The notes beneath the pieces were generated by a model, which was given only the letters and a program-made list of their open reading frames with translations, was not told the origin of the DNA and searched no databases. A stretch of DNA of 64,000 nt from Advenella sp. FME57 (GTDB taxonomy: Bacteria > Pseudomonadota > Gammaproteobacteria > Burkholderiales > Burkholderiaceae_B). Below, one piece after another: positions 52,530 through 62,511 of the stretch. Each line of letters begins with the position of its first letter. The first letter of the stretch is position 1. Position numbers and translations under genes: made by a program. The stretch spans positions 62,001 to 126,000 of the forward strand of contig NZ_JABUXU010000007.1 of assembly GCF_014897675.1 (NCBI RefSeq), written 5' to 3'.

Positions 52530-54563
52530 ATGTACTCGTTGGAGGTCAGCAACCACATTGAGCGGATTAACCAGATCGTGCATCGCGGCGTCATGGTTCC
52601 TGACGTTGACCCGGCGGTCGCCAGTTCCTGGGGGCGTTGTGTCAATGATTATGGCCTGGATCCGGAAAGCCGGCGACTGCCTCCCGTTCTAACTCACGCC
52701 GAGCGGATCGCGCGCTCGGAACAGAAGCGGGTCCTGATTACCGAAGCCAAACACGAAATGAATATTCTGTATCAGCAACTGGCTGATCCGGAACTGGCCG
52801 TGGTTCTCGTGGACACCGATGGTTGTATTTTGCACATGGTGGCAGCCGATCATCTGGAAAGTGATCTTTCCGGACTGGGCTTGCGCCTGGGGGCGATCTG
52901 GAGTGAGGAGGAAGTGGGCACGAACGGAATGGGCACCTGCCTGGCCGTTGGCGAACCCATTGCAATCCGCCAGACCGACCACTTTTTATACAAGCATATT
53001 TTGCTTACCTGTTCCGCAGTACCGGTCATGGACCATACCGGAAAAATGATTGCGGTACTGGACGTGACCAGCCGCTCGTCGCTGCTCCAGCAGCATTCAC
53101 TGGTGCTGATTGGCATGACAGCCCGCATGATCGAAAACCGCCTGCTTACCGTCAATTGCAAGCATGCACATCCGGTTCATTTTCACAGCCGGCCCGAAAG
53201 CATCAATACCGTACATGACGGCAAGCTGATGGTCGAGGAAGATGGCACCATCGTTGCCGCCAACCAAAGTGCGCTGTTCCAGTTGGGCTTTCCCGATATG
53301 CAGGCGCTGCGCCGCTACCGCTTCGACGAAATTTTCCAGCTAACGCTTGAATCTCTTTTGCAACGCAGTATGCAAAGCTCGTTTCACCCGGTACCGATCT
53401 ATCGGGCCGGGGCCTCCAGCCGTTTTTTTGCCGTGGCCCAACTGCCTCCTGCCGGCTCCACTCAATTGTCCTTTCACCGCGCGTCATCCAAACCTTCGTC
53501 CCTGCCAGCACAGGACAAAGTGGCCGAGCCCGCCAATCTGTCTGCCAGAACCGGCAAGCAGGGCAGCATCGCCTGCGTTGAACTTGGCGACCCCGTCTTG
53601 CGCGAACAATTCGAACTGGCACAGCGCGTCGTCAGCAAGGCAGTTCCAGTTCTGCTGTATGGCGAGACAGGATCTGGCAAGGAAGTGCTCGCCCGCGCCG
53701 TTCACCATCGCAGTCCCCGCCGCGATGGCCCCTTCGTCGCCGTCAACTGTGCATCCCTGCCCGAAAGCCTGATCGAAAGCGAATTGTTCGGCTACCGCGC
53801 AGGCGCTTTTACCGGCGCCCAGCGCCAGGGCCGCAGCGGCAAAATACTGCAGGCTCACGGCGGCACGCTTTTGCTTGACGAAATTGGCGATATGCCTTTG
53901 GCATTGCAGGCACGCCTGCTGCGCGTACTCGATGAACGCAAGGTCACGCCACTCGGTGCAGAGGCATCGGTCGATGTAGATATTCAATTGATCAGCGCCA
54001 GCCACCGGAATCTGACAGATCTGGTAGCCAAGGGCCAATTCAGGGAAGACCTGTACTACCGACTCAATGGGGTAGAGATACGCTTGCCGCCACTGCGCGA
54101 GCGCCAGGATAAACACCAGCTTATCGAGGCCATCCTCCAGGAAGAAGCCGGCAAACCGGTAGTACTCAGTGACCAGGCGCTGAAGATTCTCATGCAATAC
54201 GTCTGGCCTGGCAATTTGCGCCAAATGCGTCACGTGTTGCGCACCATGGCTGTCCTGGCCGAGGGCACAACCATTGGCCTGGAGCATTTGCCAGGGCCGC
54301 TGGCTGAGCTGCATGCGCAACCGGCAGGCAATGGCGCCGCGCCAGTCGGACTGACAGACTGCCTGGCAATGGGCGATGAGCACGAACCTGTCAACCCCTT
54401 GCAGGAAAGTGAAAGAATCACCCTGATCCAGTTGCTGGAAACCCATCGCTGGAACATCAGCGATGTGGCGCGAACGCTGGGTGTCAGCCGCAATACCCTG
54501 TATCGCAAACTGCACCGGCACAACATTACCCTGTCAACCCAGGGTAACCCCACCACCATCTGA
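52530..54563 (+). CDS. Sigma-54-dependent transcriptional activator, AcoR type
   Basis: 677 residues from the ATG preceded by GGAGGAGAC; upstream ATGs lack such a signal. Order: a GAF-like sensor (LADPELAVVLVDTDGCILHMV, EEVGTNGMGTCLAVGEPIAIRQTDHFL), a PAS-like part, AAA+ central domain with Walker A YGETGSGKEVLARAVHH, the sigma-54 contact loop GAFTGA, and Walker B GGTLLLDEIGDM, then a Fis-type HTH (WNISDVARTLGVSRNTLYRKL). It follows pqqE by about 220 bases. It may activate the mxaF sigma-54-like promoter, alone as inference. Confidence 0.87.
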   Translation: MYSLEVSNHIERINQIVHRGVMVPDVDPAVASSWGRCVNDYGLDPESRRLPPVLTHAERIARSEQKRVLITEAKHEMNILYQQLADPELAVVLVDTDGCILHMVAADHLESDLSGLGLRLGAIWSEEEVGTNGMGTCLAVGEPIAIRQTDHFLYKHILLTCSAVPVMDHTGKMIAVLDVTSRSSLLQQHSLVLIGMTARMIENRLLTVNCKHAHPVHFHSRPESINTVHDGKLMVEEDGTIVAANQSALFQLGFPDMQALRRYRFDEIFQLTLESLLQRSMQSSFHPVPIYRAGASSRFFAVAQLPPAGSTQLSFHRASSKPSSLPAQDKVAEPANLSARTGKQGSIACVELGDPVLREQFELAQRVVSKAVPVLLYGETGSGKEVLARAVHHRSPRRDGPFVAVNCASLPESLIESELFGYRAGAFTGAQRQGRSGKILQAHGGTLLLDEIGDMPLALQARLLRVLDERKVTPLGAEASVDVDIQLISASHRNLTDLVAKGQFREDLYYRLNGVEIRLPPLRERQDKHQLIEAILQEEAGKPVVLSDQALKILMQYVWPGNLRQMRHVLRTMAVLAEGTTIGLEHLPGPLAELHAQPAGNGAAPVGLTDCLAMGDEHEPVNPLQESERITLIQLLETHRWNISDVARTLGVSRNTLYRKLHRHNITLSTQGNPTTI

Positions 54564-54593
54564 AAAGCGGTACAATCAATTTACTGCACCGCA

Positions 54594-54625
54594 ACACCGG
54601 CCCCTAAGGCCGGTGTCTTTGTTTT
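54594..54625 (+). terminator. Rho-independent terminator after the activator gene
   Basis: Stem ACACCGGCC / GGCCGGTGT around CCTAA, followed by CTTTGTTTT on the plus strand. It lies 30 bases after the stop of the activator. Confidence 0.85.
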
Positions 54626-54802
54626 CCGCATGATCTGCATTACAAACCGGTCCCGGGTTTACCAGCCTGTCGGGCCTCCAGTCGGTTGCACACCCCTACA
54701 TTATTCATACACTACTTTGCCGTGACTGGCTGTTGACGCGCGCCTTCAGCGAATGTGGCGCGGCGACCGATGCCGCACGATCATTTATCTCAAGGACTAT
54801 TC

Positions 54803-55804
54803 ATGATGCAGGCCATCGCCCGCCTGAGCCAATTCATTGGCAAGACATTTGTCATATGGGTATTGCTATTTGCAATACTGGCTTTTTTCAACCCTGCCAG
54901 CTACGCCTGGTTGGGCAAGTATATTGTTCCCCTGCTCGGCATCATCATGTTCGGCATGGGCCTGACCATTTCCAAAAACGACTTTGCCGAAGTGTTCAAG
55001 CGCCCTGGTACGGTCGCCATTGGCGTACTTGGACAATTCATTATCATGCCGGGGCTGGCCTGGCTACTGGCCACCGGCTTGAACCTGAGTCCTGAAGTGG
55101 CCGTTGGTGTGATTCTGGTCGGTTGCTGCCCGGGTGGCACCGCTTCGAACGTCATGACGTTTCTGGCACGCGGAGATATTGCCCTTTCCGTAGCGATTAC
55201 GTCTGTCAGCACCTTATTGGCGCCTATCGTCACCCCCGGGCTGATCTATATCATGGCCAGCCAGTGGCTGGACGTGAGCGCGGCGGCCATGTTCTGGTCA
55301 ATCGTACAGGTGGTGATTCTGCCCATCGGGCTGGGGCTGATTGCGCAAATGTTGCTCAAGGAAAAAGTGCAGGCCGGCGTGGCTCTACTGCCCCTGGTCT
55401 CGGTTGTGGCCATTGTCGCCATTGTTGCGGCGGTGGTCGCTGGCAATCAGGAAAAAATTGCAAGCAGTGGCCTGGAAATTTTTGCCGTCGTTATTCTGCA
55501 TAATGGCCTGGGCCTGCTACTGGGCTACTGGTTAGCAAAATTGTCCGGGCTGAGCGTCGCACAGCGCAAGACCCTGTCTATTGAAATAGGCATGCAAAAT
55601 TCCGGCCTGGGCGCCGCACTGGCGACGGCCCACTTCTCACCGGCAGCCGCTGTGCCAAGCGCGATTTTCAGCGTCTGGCACAACATTACCGGGCCCTTGG
55701 TCGCAACCCTGTACCAGCGTTTCAAAAACGATGGCGCAACCTGCGAAACGTCGGAAGATAAGAGTCATTCGGCGCCAGGCGCCACAGCACCGGAGCGCGA
55801 TTAA
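54803..55804 (+). CDS. Bile acid:sodium symporter (BASS) family transporter
   Basis: 333-residue membrane protein with about nine to ten helices. Characteristic stretches: FGMGLTISKNDFAEVFKRPG, VGVILVGCCPGGTASNVMTFLARGDIALSVAITS with the sodium site segment, and LSIEIGMQNSGLGAALATAHFSP. The start at 54803 follows AAGGA. Substrate unknown; the family covers bile acids, pantoate, 2-keto acids and more. Confidence 0.88.
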   Translation: MMQAIARLSQFIGKTFVIWVLLFAILAFFNPASYAWLGKYIVPLLGIIMFGMGLTISKNDFAEVFKRPGTVAIGVLGQFIIMPGLAWLLATGLNLSPEVAVGVILVGCCPGGTASNVMTFLARGDIALSVAITSVSTLLAPIVTPGLIYIMASQWLDVSAAAMFWSIVQVVILPIGLGLIAQMLLKEKVQAGVALLPLVSVVAIVAIVAAVVAGNQEKIASSGLEIFAVVILHNGLGLLLGYWLAKLSGLSVAQRKTLSIEIGMQNSGLGAALATAHFSPAAAVPSAIFSVWHNITGPLVATLYQRFKNDGATCETSEDKSHSAPGATAPERD

Positions 55805-56095
55805 ACGGCCAAAACGACTAGGCCAATAGACAACAACCCGGCAGATAGCGACCATCAGTCAGGGCCGGCAATAGGTTGTTGCCATGTACCCGGCCCAGGC
55901 TGAGCGTGTTTTGCTCAGACTGGGCATTTGCAGGATTAACCACTGCCACCGGCTCTTTGTATTTCGCATGCTGGCAGTGGCTACGCACCCGCCAGCCGTG
56001 CTCATACGGCGCCGCAAGACATGCCTTCGGCTTTCATATTCAGAGTGTGCCCTGTACCGCAATCACGACTGTGATTACGCGTTCTCTTTGTACGC
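55805..56095 (+). other. Intergenic stretch before the tandem repeat
   Basis: About 290 bases between the BASS gene and the repeat. Short ORFs occur on both strands but with no family features. A shadow of a fragmentary protein cannot be excluded. Confidence 0.35.
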
Positions 56096-56167
56096 CCTCT
56101 ACTTTACATCTCTACTTTACATCTCTACTTTACATCTCTTCTTTAGATCTCTTCTTTACACATCTTC
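56096..56167 (+). repeat. 13-bp tandem repeat, about five copies
   Basis: The unit TCTCTACTTTACA (and variants such as TCTCTTCTTTAGA) is repeated about five times. The last copies extend into the 3' end of the minus-strand acetyltransferase gene. It is a minisatellite-like element, likely variable in copy number. Confidence 0.75.
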
Positions 56168-56581
56168 TATCAGCCGCTTTCCCAGCACCACAACCTCTGC
56201 CTGCTCGTAGCCCAGCGTTCGATAGAAATCCTGCACGCCATTATTGTCGTGCCTGATCATCAATTGAATTTTCGGGCAACCTTTGCTGCGCAGCCTTTGC
56301 TCTGCCTGCTGCACCAGGCTTTTGCCCACGCCCTGCGATTGATACTGCGGCAACACGGAAAGATAATAAATCCAGCCGCGGTGCCCGTCATAGCCCGCCA
56401 TCACCGAGCCCAAAAGCTGCCCGTTAAGTTCGGCCACAATAAACAGCTCTGGCTCCTGCTGCAGCTTGCGCTCGATATCTTTATGCGGGTCGTTCCAGGG
56501 GCGGGTCAGGCCACAAGCCTGCCATAGCGCCACCGTCTGTTCGGTATCATGGGGAAGAAATTGTCTGAATTGAATCTGCAT
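56156..56581 (-). CDS. GNAT family N-acetyltransferase (YpeA type)
   Basis: 141 residues: FRQFLPHDTEQTVALWQACGLTRPWNDPHKDIERKL, then GSVMAGYDGHRGWIYYLSVLPQYQSQGVGKSLVQQAEQRL with the acetyl-CoA-binding QGVGK loop. The start at 56581 matches the family; an upstream ATG at 56650 is in a different style of sequence. Substrate unknown. Its 3' end lies in the 13-bp repeat. Confidence 0.85.
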   Translation of the reverse strand: MQIQFRQFLPHDTEQTVALWQACGLTRPWNDPHKDIERKLQQEPELFIVAELNGQLLGSVMAGYDGHRGWIYYLSVLPQYQSQGVGKSLVQQAEQRLRSKGCPKIQLMIRHDNNGVQDFYRTLGYEQAEVVVLGKRLIEDV

Positions 56582-56874
56582 GTGCCTTGCACTCACGATT
56601 ATTGGTTTGCTTCTGAAACAAAAGAATATCATAAGCGCTGCCGTGATCACCGCAAGCTATTGGTCATCAACACAATACCATTGCCAGCGCGATTGCCGGC
56701 AAGCCGCGCTGCGGGATCGGACACATGCAGCTTACCCATCGTTGCCGACCGCTGGCCGAATCATCTTGTTTGTTGATTAGCCGGGTATCATATGGGACTG
56801 GTAACGTAAGGGTGAGCAAGACAAATGAGAAGATAAGCTCGCAAAAACAGGAACAGCAATAATGGGCCGGCTAC

Positions 56875-57045
56875 CTACCAGCGTACGCGCGGCGGGTCTT
56901 TCCATTCGCTGGCCAGGCCCAGTCTGGCCGACTGGGTCGCCGACAATTTCAGCTGCTTGAACAATGCCAGGGAAGCACGTTCAAAGTCAAAAGAGCGATT
57001 TACAATTCGGGTTCTGATACGTTGAGATTTATTTGAATCCGACAC
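56875..57045 (-). CDS. Small basic protein, 56 residues
   Basis: GTG start at 57045, preceded by AGGAGA seven bases upstream. The sequence SDSNKSQRIRTRIVNRSFDFERASLALFKQLKLSA then LASEWKDPPRVRW is basic and well balanced. No family recognised. The ORF is open further upstream but the ribosome binding site supports this start. Confidence 0.5.
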   Translation of the reverse strand: MSDSNKSQRIRTRIVNRSFDFERASLALFKQLKLSATQSARLGLASEWKDPPRVRW

Positions 57046-57601
57046 AGTCTTTCTCCTGTACAACGTTATACAGTTACGGGTGGTAACCGGCAGCTGACCA
57101 CAACATACAGCCAAAGCCTGCACTGGGTATAGCAGCATTCGGATGCCTGATTGAGTTTGGTCAATATAGCATTGTCAACGTCAGGGCATCAAGTGCCCAG
57201 CTGATAGAATTTAGCCATTATTCTTATATCGTTATTCGTAATTTTTATCATTTATTTTGAAGGCATTTGCCACTACCCGATGGCCGCAGTGTATTGACGG
57301 ATACTGCACCACGAGTACAGATACAGATTCAGGAGCCCCGCTCGTACATCGCTGCGATGCAGCAAGCTTTTTGAGACCGAGAAATTTGCGCTCCGGACTG
57401 ATATTGATCGCACAAAAAGCGAATGACGATCTCGATATCGCTGCGCAGCAAGACAATCACAGTTGTTATATTGACAGCCCCGGGTCCAAATGTCGGTCCG
57501 CTGATACGGTGCCGTCAGGGGACATATGGAACCGGCTGACACTCAATTGTAAACTGGCGCATATTGCAGGCTGCGAAAACGTCGAGAACGAATCCAAGCC
57601 G
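57046..57601 (+). other. Intergenic stretch with unsupported ORFs
   Basis: About 556 bases. A plus-strand ORF of 118 residues (57257-57613) and minus-strand ORFs overlap but show no ribosome binding site, domain or plausible composition; I do not call them genes. The sequence may be a degraded region. Confidence 0.35.
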
Positions 57602-58492
57602 CTATCCTTTTGATTCCAGTTCCAGTTGTGTTTTATACCCGCCAAGATTTTTCTGCTCTTCCTTTTCCAGCTTCGGATAGTTCAAATCCAGCGATTGCAA
57701 TGTCTGCAGCACGGCGTCGGCCACAGCCAGACGTGCGTAAGGTTTATCGTTGCCCGGAATCACATACCAGGGCCCGGCTTTGCTCGCCGTGTTTTTGATG
57801 GTTTCCTCGTAAGCGTGCATATATTCGCTCCAGAATTTTCGCTCTTCCAGATCAGCGCTTTCAAATTTCCAGTTTTTTTCCGGATTATCAAGCCGCTCCA
57901 GAAAACGCTTCTTCTGTTCCTCCAGTGAAATATGCAGGAAAAATTTCAATACCTTGGTGCCGTTGCGGTCCATATGCTTTTCGAAGTGACAAATATCTTC
58001 AAACCGTTCATCCCAGATATTTTCTGTCAGACAGGCCTTGGGCAAATGCTGGCCGTCGAGAATGGTGGGGTGAACGCGTACCACCAGTGTTTCCTCATAA
58101 TAGGAACGATTGAAAACGCCGATATTGCCACGCTGGGGCAAGCATTTGCTGGTACGCCACAGAAAATCATGTCCCAGTTCCTCTTCCGAGGGGCGCTTGA
58201 ACGAATATACTTCACAGCCCTGTGGATTGACGCCAGAGAGCAGGTTCTTGATTGTCGAATCCTTTCCTGCCGCGTCCATGGCCTGAAAAATCAATAGCAA
58301 TGACCAGCGATTATCGGCGTAAAGAACATTTTGTAAATCCGCAATGCCTTCCACATATTCCTGCAGCCGCTTTTGCGCACTTTTTTTATCAGGTTCCCTG
58401 TCGGGATCTGTGCTGCATTTTTTGAGACTGAATTTTTTTCCATTGGTAATGCGAAATTGATCCGAGAAACCGGTTTCGGGCAGTTCAGCCAT
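57602..58492 (-). CDS. Polyphosphate kinase 2 (PPK2 family)
   Basis: 296 residues. Walker A LLLIFQAMDAAGKDSTIKNLLSGVNPQGCEVYSFKRP and RGNIGVFNRSYYEETLVVRVHP are the PPK2 signatures; the lid region and C-terminal Arg-rich end follow. It transfers phosphate between polyphosphate and nucleotides (ADP or AMP, GDP). Start at 58492 with AGGAG upstream. Single-domain form, about the usual size. Confidence 0.92.
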   Translation of the reverse strand: MAELPETGFSDQFRITNGKKFSLKKCSTDPDREPDKKSAQKRLQEYVEGIADLQNVLYADNRWSLLLIFQAMDAAGKDSTIKNLLSGVNPQGCEVYSFKRPSEEELGHDFLWRTSKCLPQRGNIGVFNRSYYEETLVVRVHPTILDGQHLPKACLTENIWDERFEDICHFEKHMDRNGTKVLKFFLHISLEEQKKRFLERLDNPEKNWKFESADLEERKFWSEYMHAYEETIKNTASKAGPWYVIPGNDKPYARLAVADAVLQTLQSLDLNYPKLEKEEQKNLGGYKTQLELESKG

Positions 58493-58717
58493 CAAATGCT
58501 CCTTGAGGATTATGCAGGTATACAAGCTACGGGATAAAATCTGATTCTACTGTAACATCGCTTGCACCACTGCTGCGTTCACGGTCTTGACCAAGAATGG
58601 CTGGTGCCGGCACTGCGGCTGCCATGTGTATAAGTGCAATTGATCAAATAGTGATCAGAAATCGAAAACACTTTCAATATCATGTACTTGTCGATGTTTT
58701 ACAGAATTATTAAAATC

Positions 58718-58802
58718 CTATCCACATCATTCTCAACATATTCTGTTGATAAGCGAGACTTCTGTCCACACGAGGATAAAGTTGTGGGTAACATGTGGTC
58801 AA
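58718..58802. promoter_or_regulatory. Cluster of DnaA-box-like motifs
   Basis: Five degenerate nonamers related to TTATCCACA within 85 bases: CTATCCACA (58718), TGTTGATAA (58744, reverse of TTATCAACA), CTGTCCACA (58762), TGTGGGTAA (58783, reverse of TTACCCACA) and TGTGGTCAA (58794). A/T-rich sequence and two TGATCA sites lie to the left. It sits between divergently placed PPK2 and a small membrane gene. Regulatory or origin-like role is unproven. Confidence 0.45.
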
Positions 58803-58826
58803 CGTGTGATTAAGTATTGAATAACT

Positions 58827-59030
58827 ATGGCAACCGTAATCAAGCTGCTTTTGATCGTTATCATCCTCTGGTGGATTGGACGATTTTTCAGTCCAGCCCT
58901 GAACCGGCTATGGTCTCGCAGTATTGGGGCTGGTTTTGTGTGGATCAGGCAGAACGGGTCGTTGATGATGCGCTGGATTGTTATCGCAGGCGTGTTATTG
59001 GCGGTGTTCATTATTTATCAGTGGCAGTAA
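58827..59030 (+). CDS. Small membrane protein, 67 residues
   Basis: Two likely transmembrane helices (VIKLLLIVIILWWIGRFF and MMRWIVIAGVLLAVFIIY). The first start ATG at 58827 lacks a strong ribosome binding site. No family recognised, but the hydrophobic pattern is well formed. Confidence 0.5.
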   Translation: MATVIKLLLIVIILWWIGRFFSPALNRLWSRSIGAGFVWIRQNGSLMMRWIVIAGVLLAVFIIYQWQ

Positions 59031-59089
59031 TCAGTCCTGCCCTGCTGATATTTGTTCTACGACAATGCGGCCATGGCATCGACCCCAAA

Positions 59090-59442
59090 CTATAGTAATG
59101 GGCTGCACATAACGACAGGACCTGTTTTTGCTGCCGCAAGCGACAGCTTAGGCACGATCATCAGATCAGAAGGCTTGCTCATCGACATCCCCCGGATGAC
59201 GATCATGGCGCATACCAGAATGCCGGCGTACCCGTGCAATACGATGCGAAGACCGTAGCCGATACCCACACGGACTCAAACCCAAGCTCTCCTGCCGTCT
59301 GCTTGCCCAGGGCCAGAAGCCTTGTCACGGGCTGGCGCATGCACGGTGAGCCACGACTGGCGGGCGACAAGCCAATCGATGCACTGACCGCTACTGCGCC
59401 GTGCCAGGCAGAAAAAAACCGTGCACCGGTTACACCGGGCAC
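59090..59442 (-). pseudogene. Remnant of a universal stress protein (UspA) gene
   Basis: The minus strand has a segment VTRLLALGKQTAGELGFES in one frame, then in another frame LRIVLHGYAGILV and MIVIRGMSMSKPSDLMIVPKLSLAAAKTGPVVM, which follow the order of UspA (helix, then HGxAG, then IVxGxRG...SDLMIGS...KxxxPVVM). The frame changes around 59265 and the nucleotide-binding glycines are altered, so it looks frameshifted and decayed. It ends at 59090. Confidence 0.5.
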
Positions 59443-59444
59443 GG
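59412..59444 (-). terminator. Rho-independent terminator after typA
   Basis: GC-rich hairpin CCGTGC(A)CCGG ... CCGGGCACGG, followed on the minus strand by a run of seven T. It lies about 60 bases beyond the typA stop and ends the infB-rbfA-truB-typA group. Confidence 0.88.
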
Positions 59445-59504
59445 CTTTCTACTTATCAACAAGGTCAAATGTCTATAAAAGCTTTATGACCTTTGGTAAC
59501 GCTA

Positions 59505-61325
59505 TCAAACACCGCCACGTGAGGCACGTTTGCGTTCGTGCTCCAGCAGGTGGCGTTTGCGCAGACGGATATTTTTGGGTGTAACTTCCACCAGTTCGTC
59601 TTCGTCGATGAACTCGACCGCGTATTCCAGATTCAGCTTGATAGGCGGTACCAGGCGCACGGCCTCATCGGTGCCCGACGCACGTACGTTGGTCAGCTGT
59701 TTACCCTTGATTGGGTTAACCACCAGATCATTATCACGACTGTGAATACCAATGATCATGCCTTCGTACAGGGCTTCACCCGGCGACACAAACATCCGGC
59801 CACGATCCTGCAATTTCCACAAGGCATAGGCAACCGCGTCACCATTGTCCTGGCTGATTAGCACACCGTTGCGACGCTCGCCGATGCTGCCTTCGCGTAC
59901 TGGCGCATACTCGTCAAAAATATGGCTCATCAGGCCAGTGCCGCGGGTCATGGACAGGAATTCACTCTGGAAACCAATCAGGCCGCGCGCAGGAATACGA
60001 TATTCCATGCGGGTACGACCACGTCCGTCCGACTGCATATCCAGCAACTCGCCCTTGCGACGACCAAGCTCTTCCATCACGCCGCCCTGATGATCATCTT
60101 CCAGATCAACCGTCAACAGTTCCATCGGTTCGTGACGTACGCCATCGATTTCCTTGTACACCACGCGCGGACGTGAAACGGCAAGTTCATATCCTTCGCG
60201 GCGCATATTCTCAAGCAAAATCGTCAGATGCAATTCACCCCGACCCGATACTTCAAACACCGTATCATCACCAGTCTCGCGAACGCGCAACGCGACGTTC
60301 GATTTGAGCTCCAGGTTCAGGCGGTCACGGATCTGGCGGCTAGTGACAAATTTACCTTCACGACCGGCCAAAGGCGAGGTGTTGACCATGAAGTTCATGG
60401 TCAGGGTAGGTTCGTCAATTTTGAGCATAGGCAATGGCTCAGGATGATTAGGATCACACAGTGTGCAGCCAATGCCGATTTCTTCAATACCATTAATCAG
60501 TACGATGTCGCCGGCATCAGCGCTTTCGACCTGTTCACGCTCCAGGCCCTTGAATTTCAATACCTGGTTGACCCGGCCCTTGCTCTGTTCGCCCTCTTCA
60601 CCGAAGCGGACCATCACTTCCTGGCCCGGACGAATCCGCCCACGGTTGATACGGCCGACGCCGATCTTGCCGACGTAGCTGTTGTAGTCCAGCGAAATGA
60701 TCTGCAACTGCAGCGGCGCTTCCTTGTCATCGTTACGCTGAGGCACGTATTGCAAAATCGCATCGAAAAGTGGACGCATATCGCCTTCGCGGACATCATC
60801 GGTCAGACCGGCGTAACCGGTAAGCCCGGAGGCATATACGATCGGGAAATCAAGCTGCTCTTCGGTCGCGCCAAGTTTGTCAAACAGATCAAAGGTAGTG
60901 TCGATGACGAAATCGGGGCGTGCGCCAGGGCGGTCAATTTTGTTGACAACCACAATCGGCTTCAAGCCCAGGGCCAGTGCTTTCTTGGTCACAAAGCGGG
61001 TCTGAGGCATAGGGCCTTCGACCGCGTCCACCAGCAGCAACACGCCATCAACCATGGACAGTACCCGTTCTACTTCGCCACCGAAGTCGGCGTGTCCAGG
61101 GGTGTCAATAATATTGATGTGTGTCCCTTCATATTCAACGGCACAGTTTTTGGACAGGATCGTAATGCCCCGTTCCTTTTCGATATCGTTCGAATCCATG
61201 ACGCGCTCAACAACCGCTTGGTTGTCCCGGAACGTACCGGACTGACGTAAAAGCTGATCGACCAGCGTTGTTTTCCCATGGTCAACGTGCGCAATAATCG
61301 CAACGTTACGGAGCGCTCGGCTCAT
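59505..61325 (-). CDS. typA: Ribosome-associated GTPase TypA/BipA
   Basis: Translational GTPase of 606 residues, elongation-factor-like. G1 [17 protein letters not shown]3 [22 protein letters not shown]4 [11 protein letters not shown] are clear; domains II-V and the BipA-specific C-terminal part ([15 protein letters not shown]) follow. It overlaps truB by four bases and assists in 50S assembly and stress adaptation. Confidence 0.96.
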   Translation of the reverse strand: MSRALRNVAIIAHVDHGKTTLVDQLLRQSGTFRDNQAVVERVMDSNDIEKERGITILSKNCAVEYEGTHINIIDTPGHADFGGEVERVLSMVDGVLLLVDAVEGPMPQTRFVTKKALALGLKPIVVVNKIDRPGARPDFVIDTTFDLFDKLGATEEQLDFPIVYASGLTGYAGLTDDVREGDMRPLFDAILQYVPQRNDDKEAPLQLQIISLDYNSYVGKIGVGRINRGRIRPGQEVMVRFGEEGEQSKGRVNQVLKFKGLEREQVESADAGDIVLINGIEEIGIGCTLCDPNHPEPLPMLKIDEPTLTMNFMVNTSPLAGREGKFVTSRQIRDRLNLELKSNVALRVRETGDDTVFEVSGRGELHLTILLENMRREGYELAVSRPRVVYKEIDGVRHEPMELLTVDLEDDHQGGVMEELGRRKGELLDMQSDGRGRTRMEYRIPARGLIGFQSEFLSMTRGTGLMSHIFDEYAPVREGSIGERRNGVLISQDNGDAVAYALWKLQDRGRMFVSPGEALYEGMIIGIHSRDNDLVVNPIKGKQLTNVRASGTDEAVRLVPPIKLNLEYAVEFIDEDELVEVTPKNIRLRKRHLLEHERKRASRGGV

Positions 61326-62080
61326 AATGTATCTTCCTTTTGTCGTATATTGGACGGCAGCAGGCCGTCCGGTATTTCATTTAGCGGTATCAGAGGTGTC
61401 AGCCTGTTTTCCATCTGTTCGAGTTCGTCTATCGTCGTGGCGCCGGTCAGATCGAAAGGGCCGACACGCGTCCTGCGCAAAGCGGTCAAGTGGGCGAAAC
61501 AGCCCAGTGCCCGACCGATATCCTGAGCCAGTGTCCTGATATACGTGCCCTTGCTGCAATCGACAGCCAGCACCATCGACGTTTCGTCCAGCGCCTGCAC
61601 CTGAAGGTCGTGGATGACCACTGCGCGCGGCTCTCTTTCCAGCACTATTCCCTGACGGGCATATTCATAAAGCGGACGCCCGTCACGCTTGAGAGCCGAA
61701 TGCATGGGCGGAATCTGTAGTATTGAACCGCGAAACTGTGGCAATACCAAGTCGATTTTCTCACGGGTCACTGATTCGGCTGTCAGCTGTGCCTCTTGTA
61801 CAACAGTGCCGGTCAAATCACCTGAATCGGTTTCCGCGCCAAACTGCAATGTCGCAATGTAGGACTTGTCGGCATCCAGCATGGTCCCGCAAATTTTTGT
61901 CGCCTTGCCAAAACAGCAAACCAGCAAGCCGGTCGCAAATGGATCCAGCGTGCCAGTATGGCCCCCTTTTTTCGCATCCAGCATGCGACGCACGCGTTGC
62001 AGCGACTGGTTGCTGGAATATCCGAACTGCTTGTCCAGCAAAAGGACGCCGTCGATATCCTGCCCGCGTTTTCTTCCCAT
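61322..62080 (-). CDS. truB: tRNA pseudouridine-55 synthase TruB
   Basis: Makes pseudouridine 55 in the T arm of tRNAs. 252 residues. N-terminal [55 protein letters not shown] carries the catalytic Asp of GTLDPFATG. It starts 14 bases after the rbfA stop and overlaps typA. Confidence 0.96.
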   Translation of the reverse strand: MGRKRGQDIDGVLLLDKQFGYSSNQSLQRVRRMLDAKKGGHTGTLDPFATGLLVCCFGKATKICGTMLDADKSYIATLQFGAETDSGDLTGTVVQEAQLTAESVTREKIDLVLPQFRGSILQIPPMHSALKRDGRPLYEYARQGIVLEREPRAVVIHDLQVQALDETSMVLAVDCSKGTYIRTLAQDIGRALGCFAHLTALRRTRVGPFDLTGATTIDELEQMENRLTPLIPLNEIPDGLLPSNIRQKEDTL

Positions 62081-62094
62081 CGCCTGCCCTGATG

Positions 62095-62505
62095 TTACTT
62101 GCGATCGTCTTTGGTGTCCGGTAGCGGATCGACGCTGTCCGGATAGTCTTCCGGCCGGTTGGCGCGGTCGATCAGTTGTGTCATTTCAATACCGCGCGCC
62201 AGCTGATTGTCATGAAAAAAACGCAGTGTAGGAACGGTATGGATATGCAACATCTTGAACAACAGAGAATGCAGCCAGCCCGCTTTCTCGTTAAGCAGCG
62301 CAGCAGCCGTCTCCGGCTCAGCGCCAAGTACTGTAAACCATACCTTGGCGTGCGCATAATCGGCCGACAAATCCACGCCGGTCAGCGTAATCAGACCCGC
62401 GCGCGACATGTCAAGCTCGCGCTGAATCAGCACTGCCAGATCTTTCTGGATTTGCTCGGCCAGACGAACGTTTCGATTTGCGCCGGAGGATTTATGACGG
62501 TTCAT
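62095..62505 (-). CDS. rbfA: Ribosome-binding factor A
   Basis: 30S maturation factor of 136 residues: [19 protein letters not shown] near the start, the KH-like [17 protein letters not shown], then ...[20 protein letters not shown]. It lies between infB and truB, a conserved order. Confidence 0.95.
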   Translation of the reverse strand: MNRHKSSGANRNVRLAEQIQKDLAVLIQRELDMSRAGLITLTGVDLSADYAHAKVWFTVLGAEPETAAALLNEKAGWLHSLLFKMLHIHTVPTLRFFHDNQLARGIEMTQLIDRANRPEDYPDSVDPLPDTKDDRK

Positions 62506-62511
62506 AATATT

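Noticed and set aside
57257-57613. 118-codon plus-strand ORF
   Set aside because: No ribosome binding site, Cys-rich random-looking sequence, competing ORFs on the other strand.
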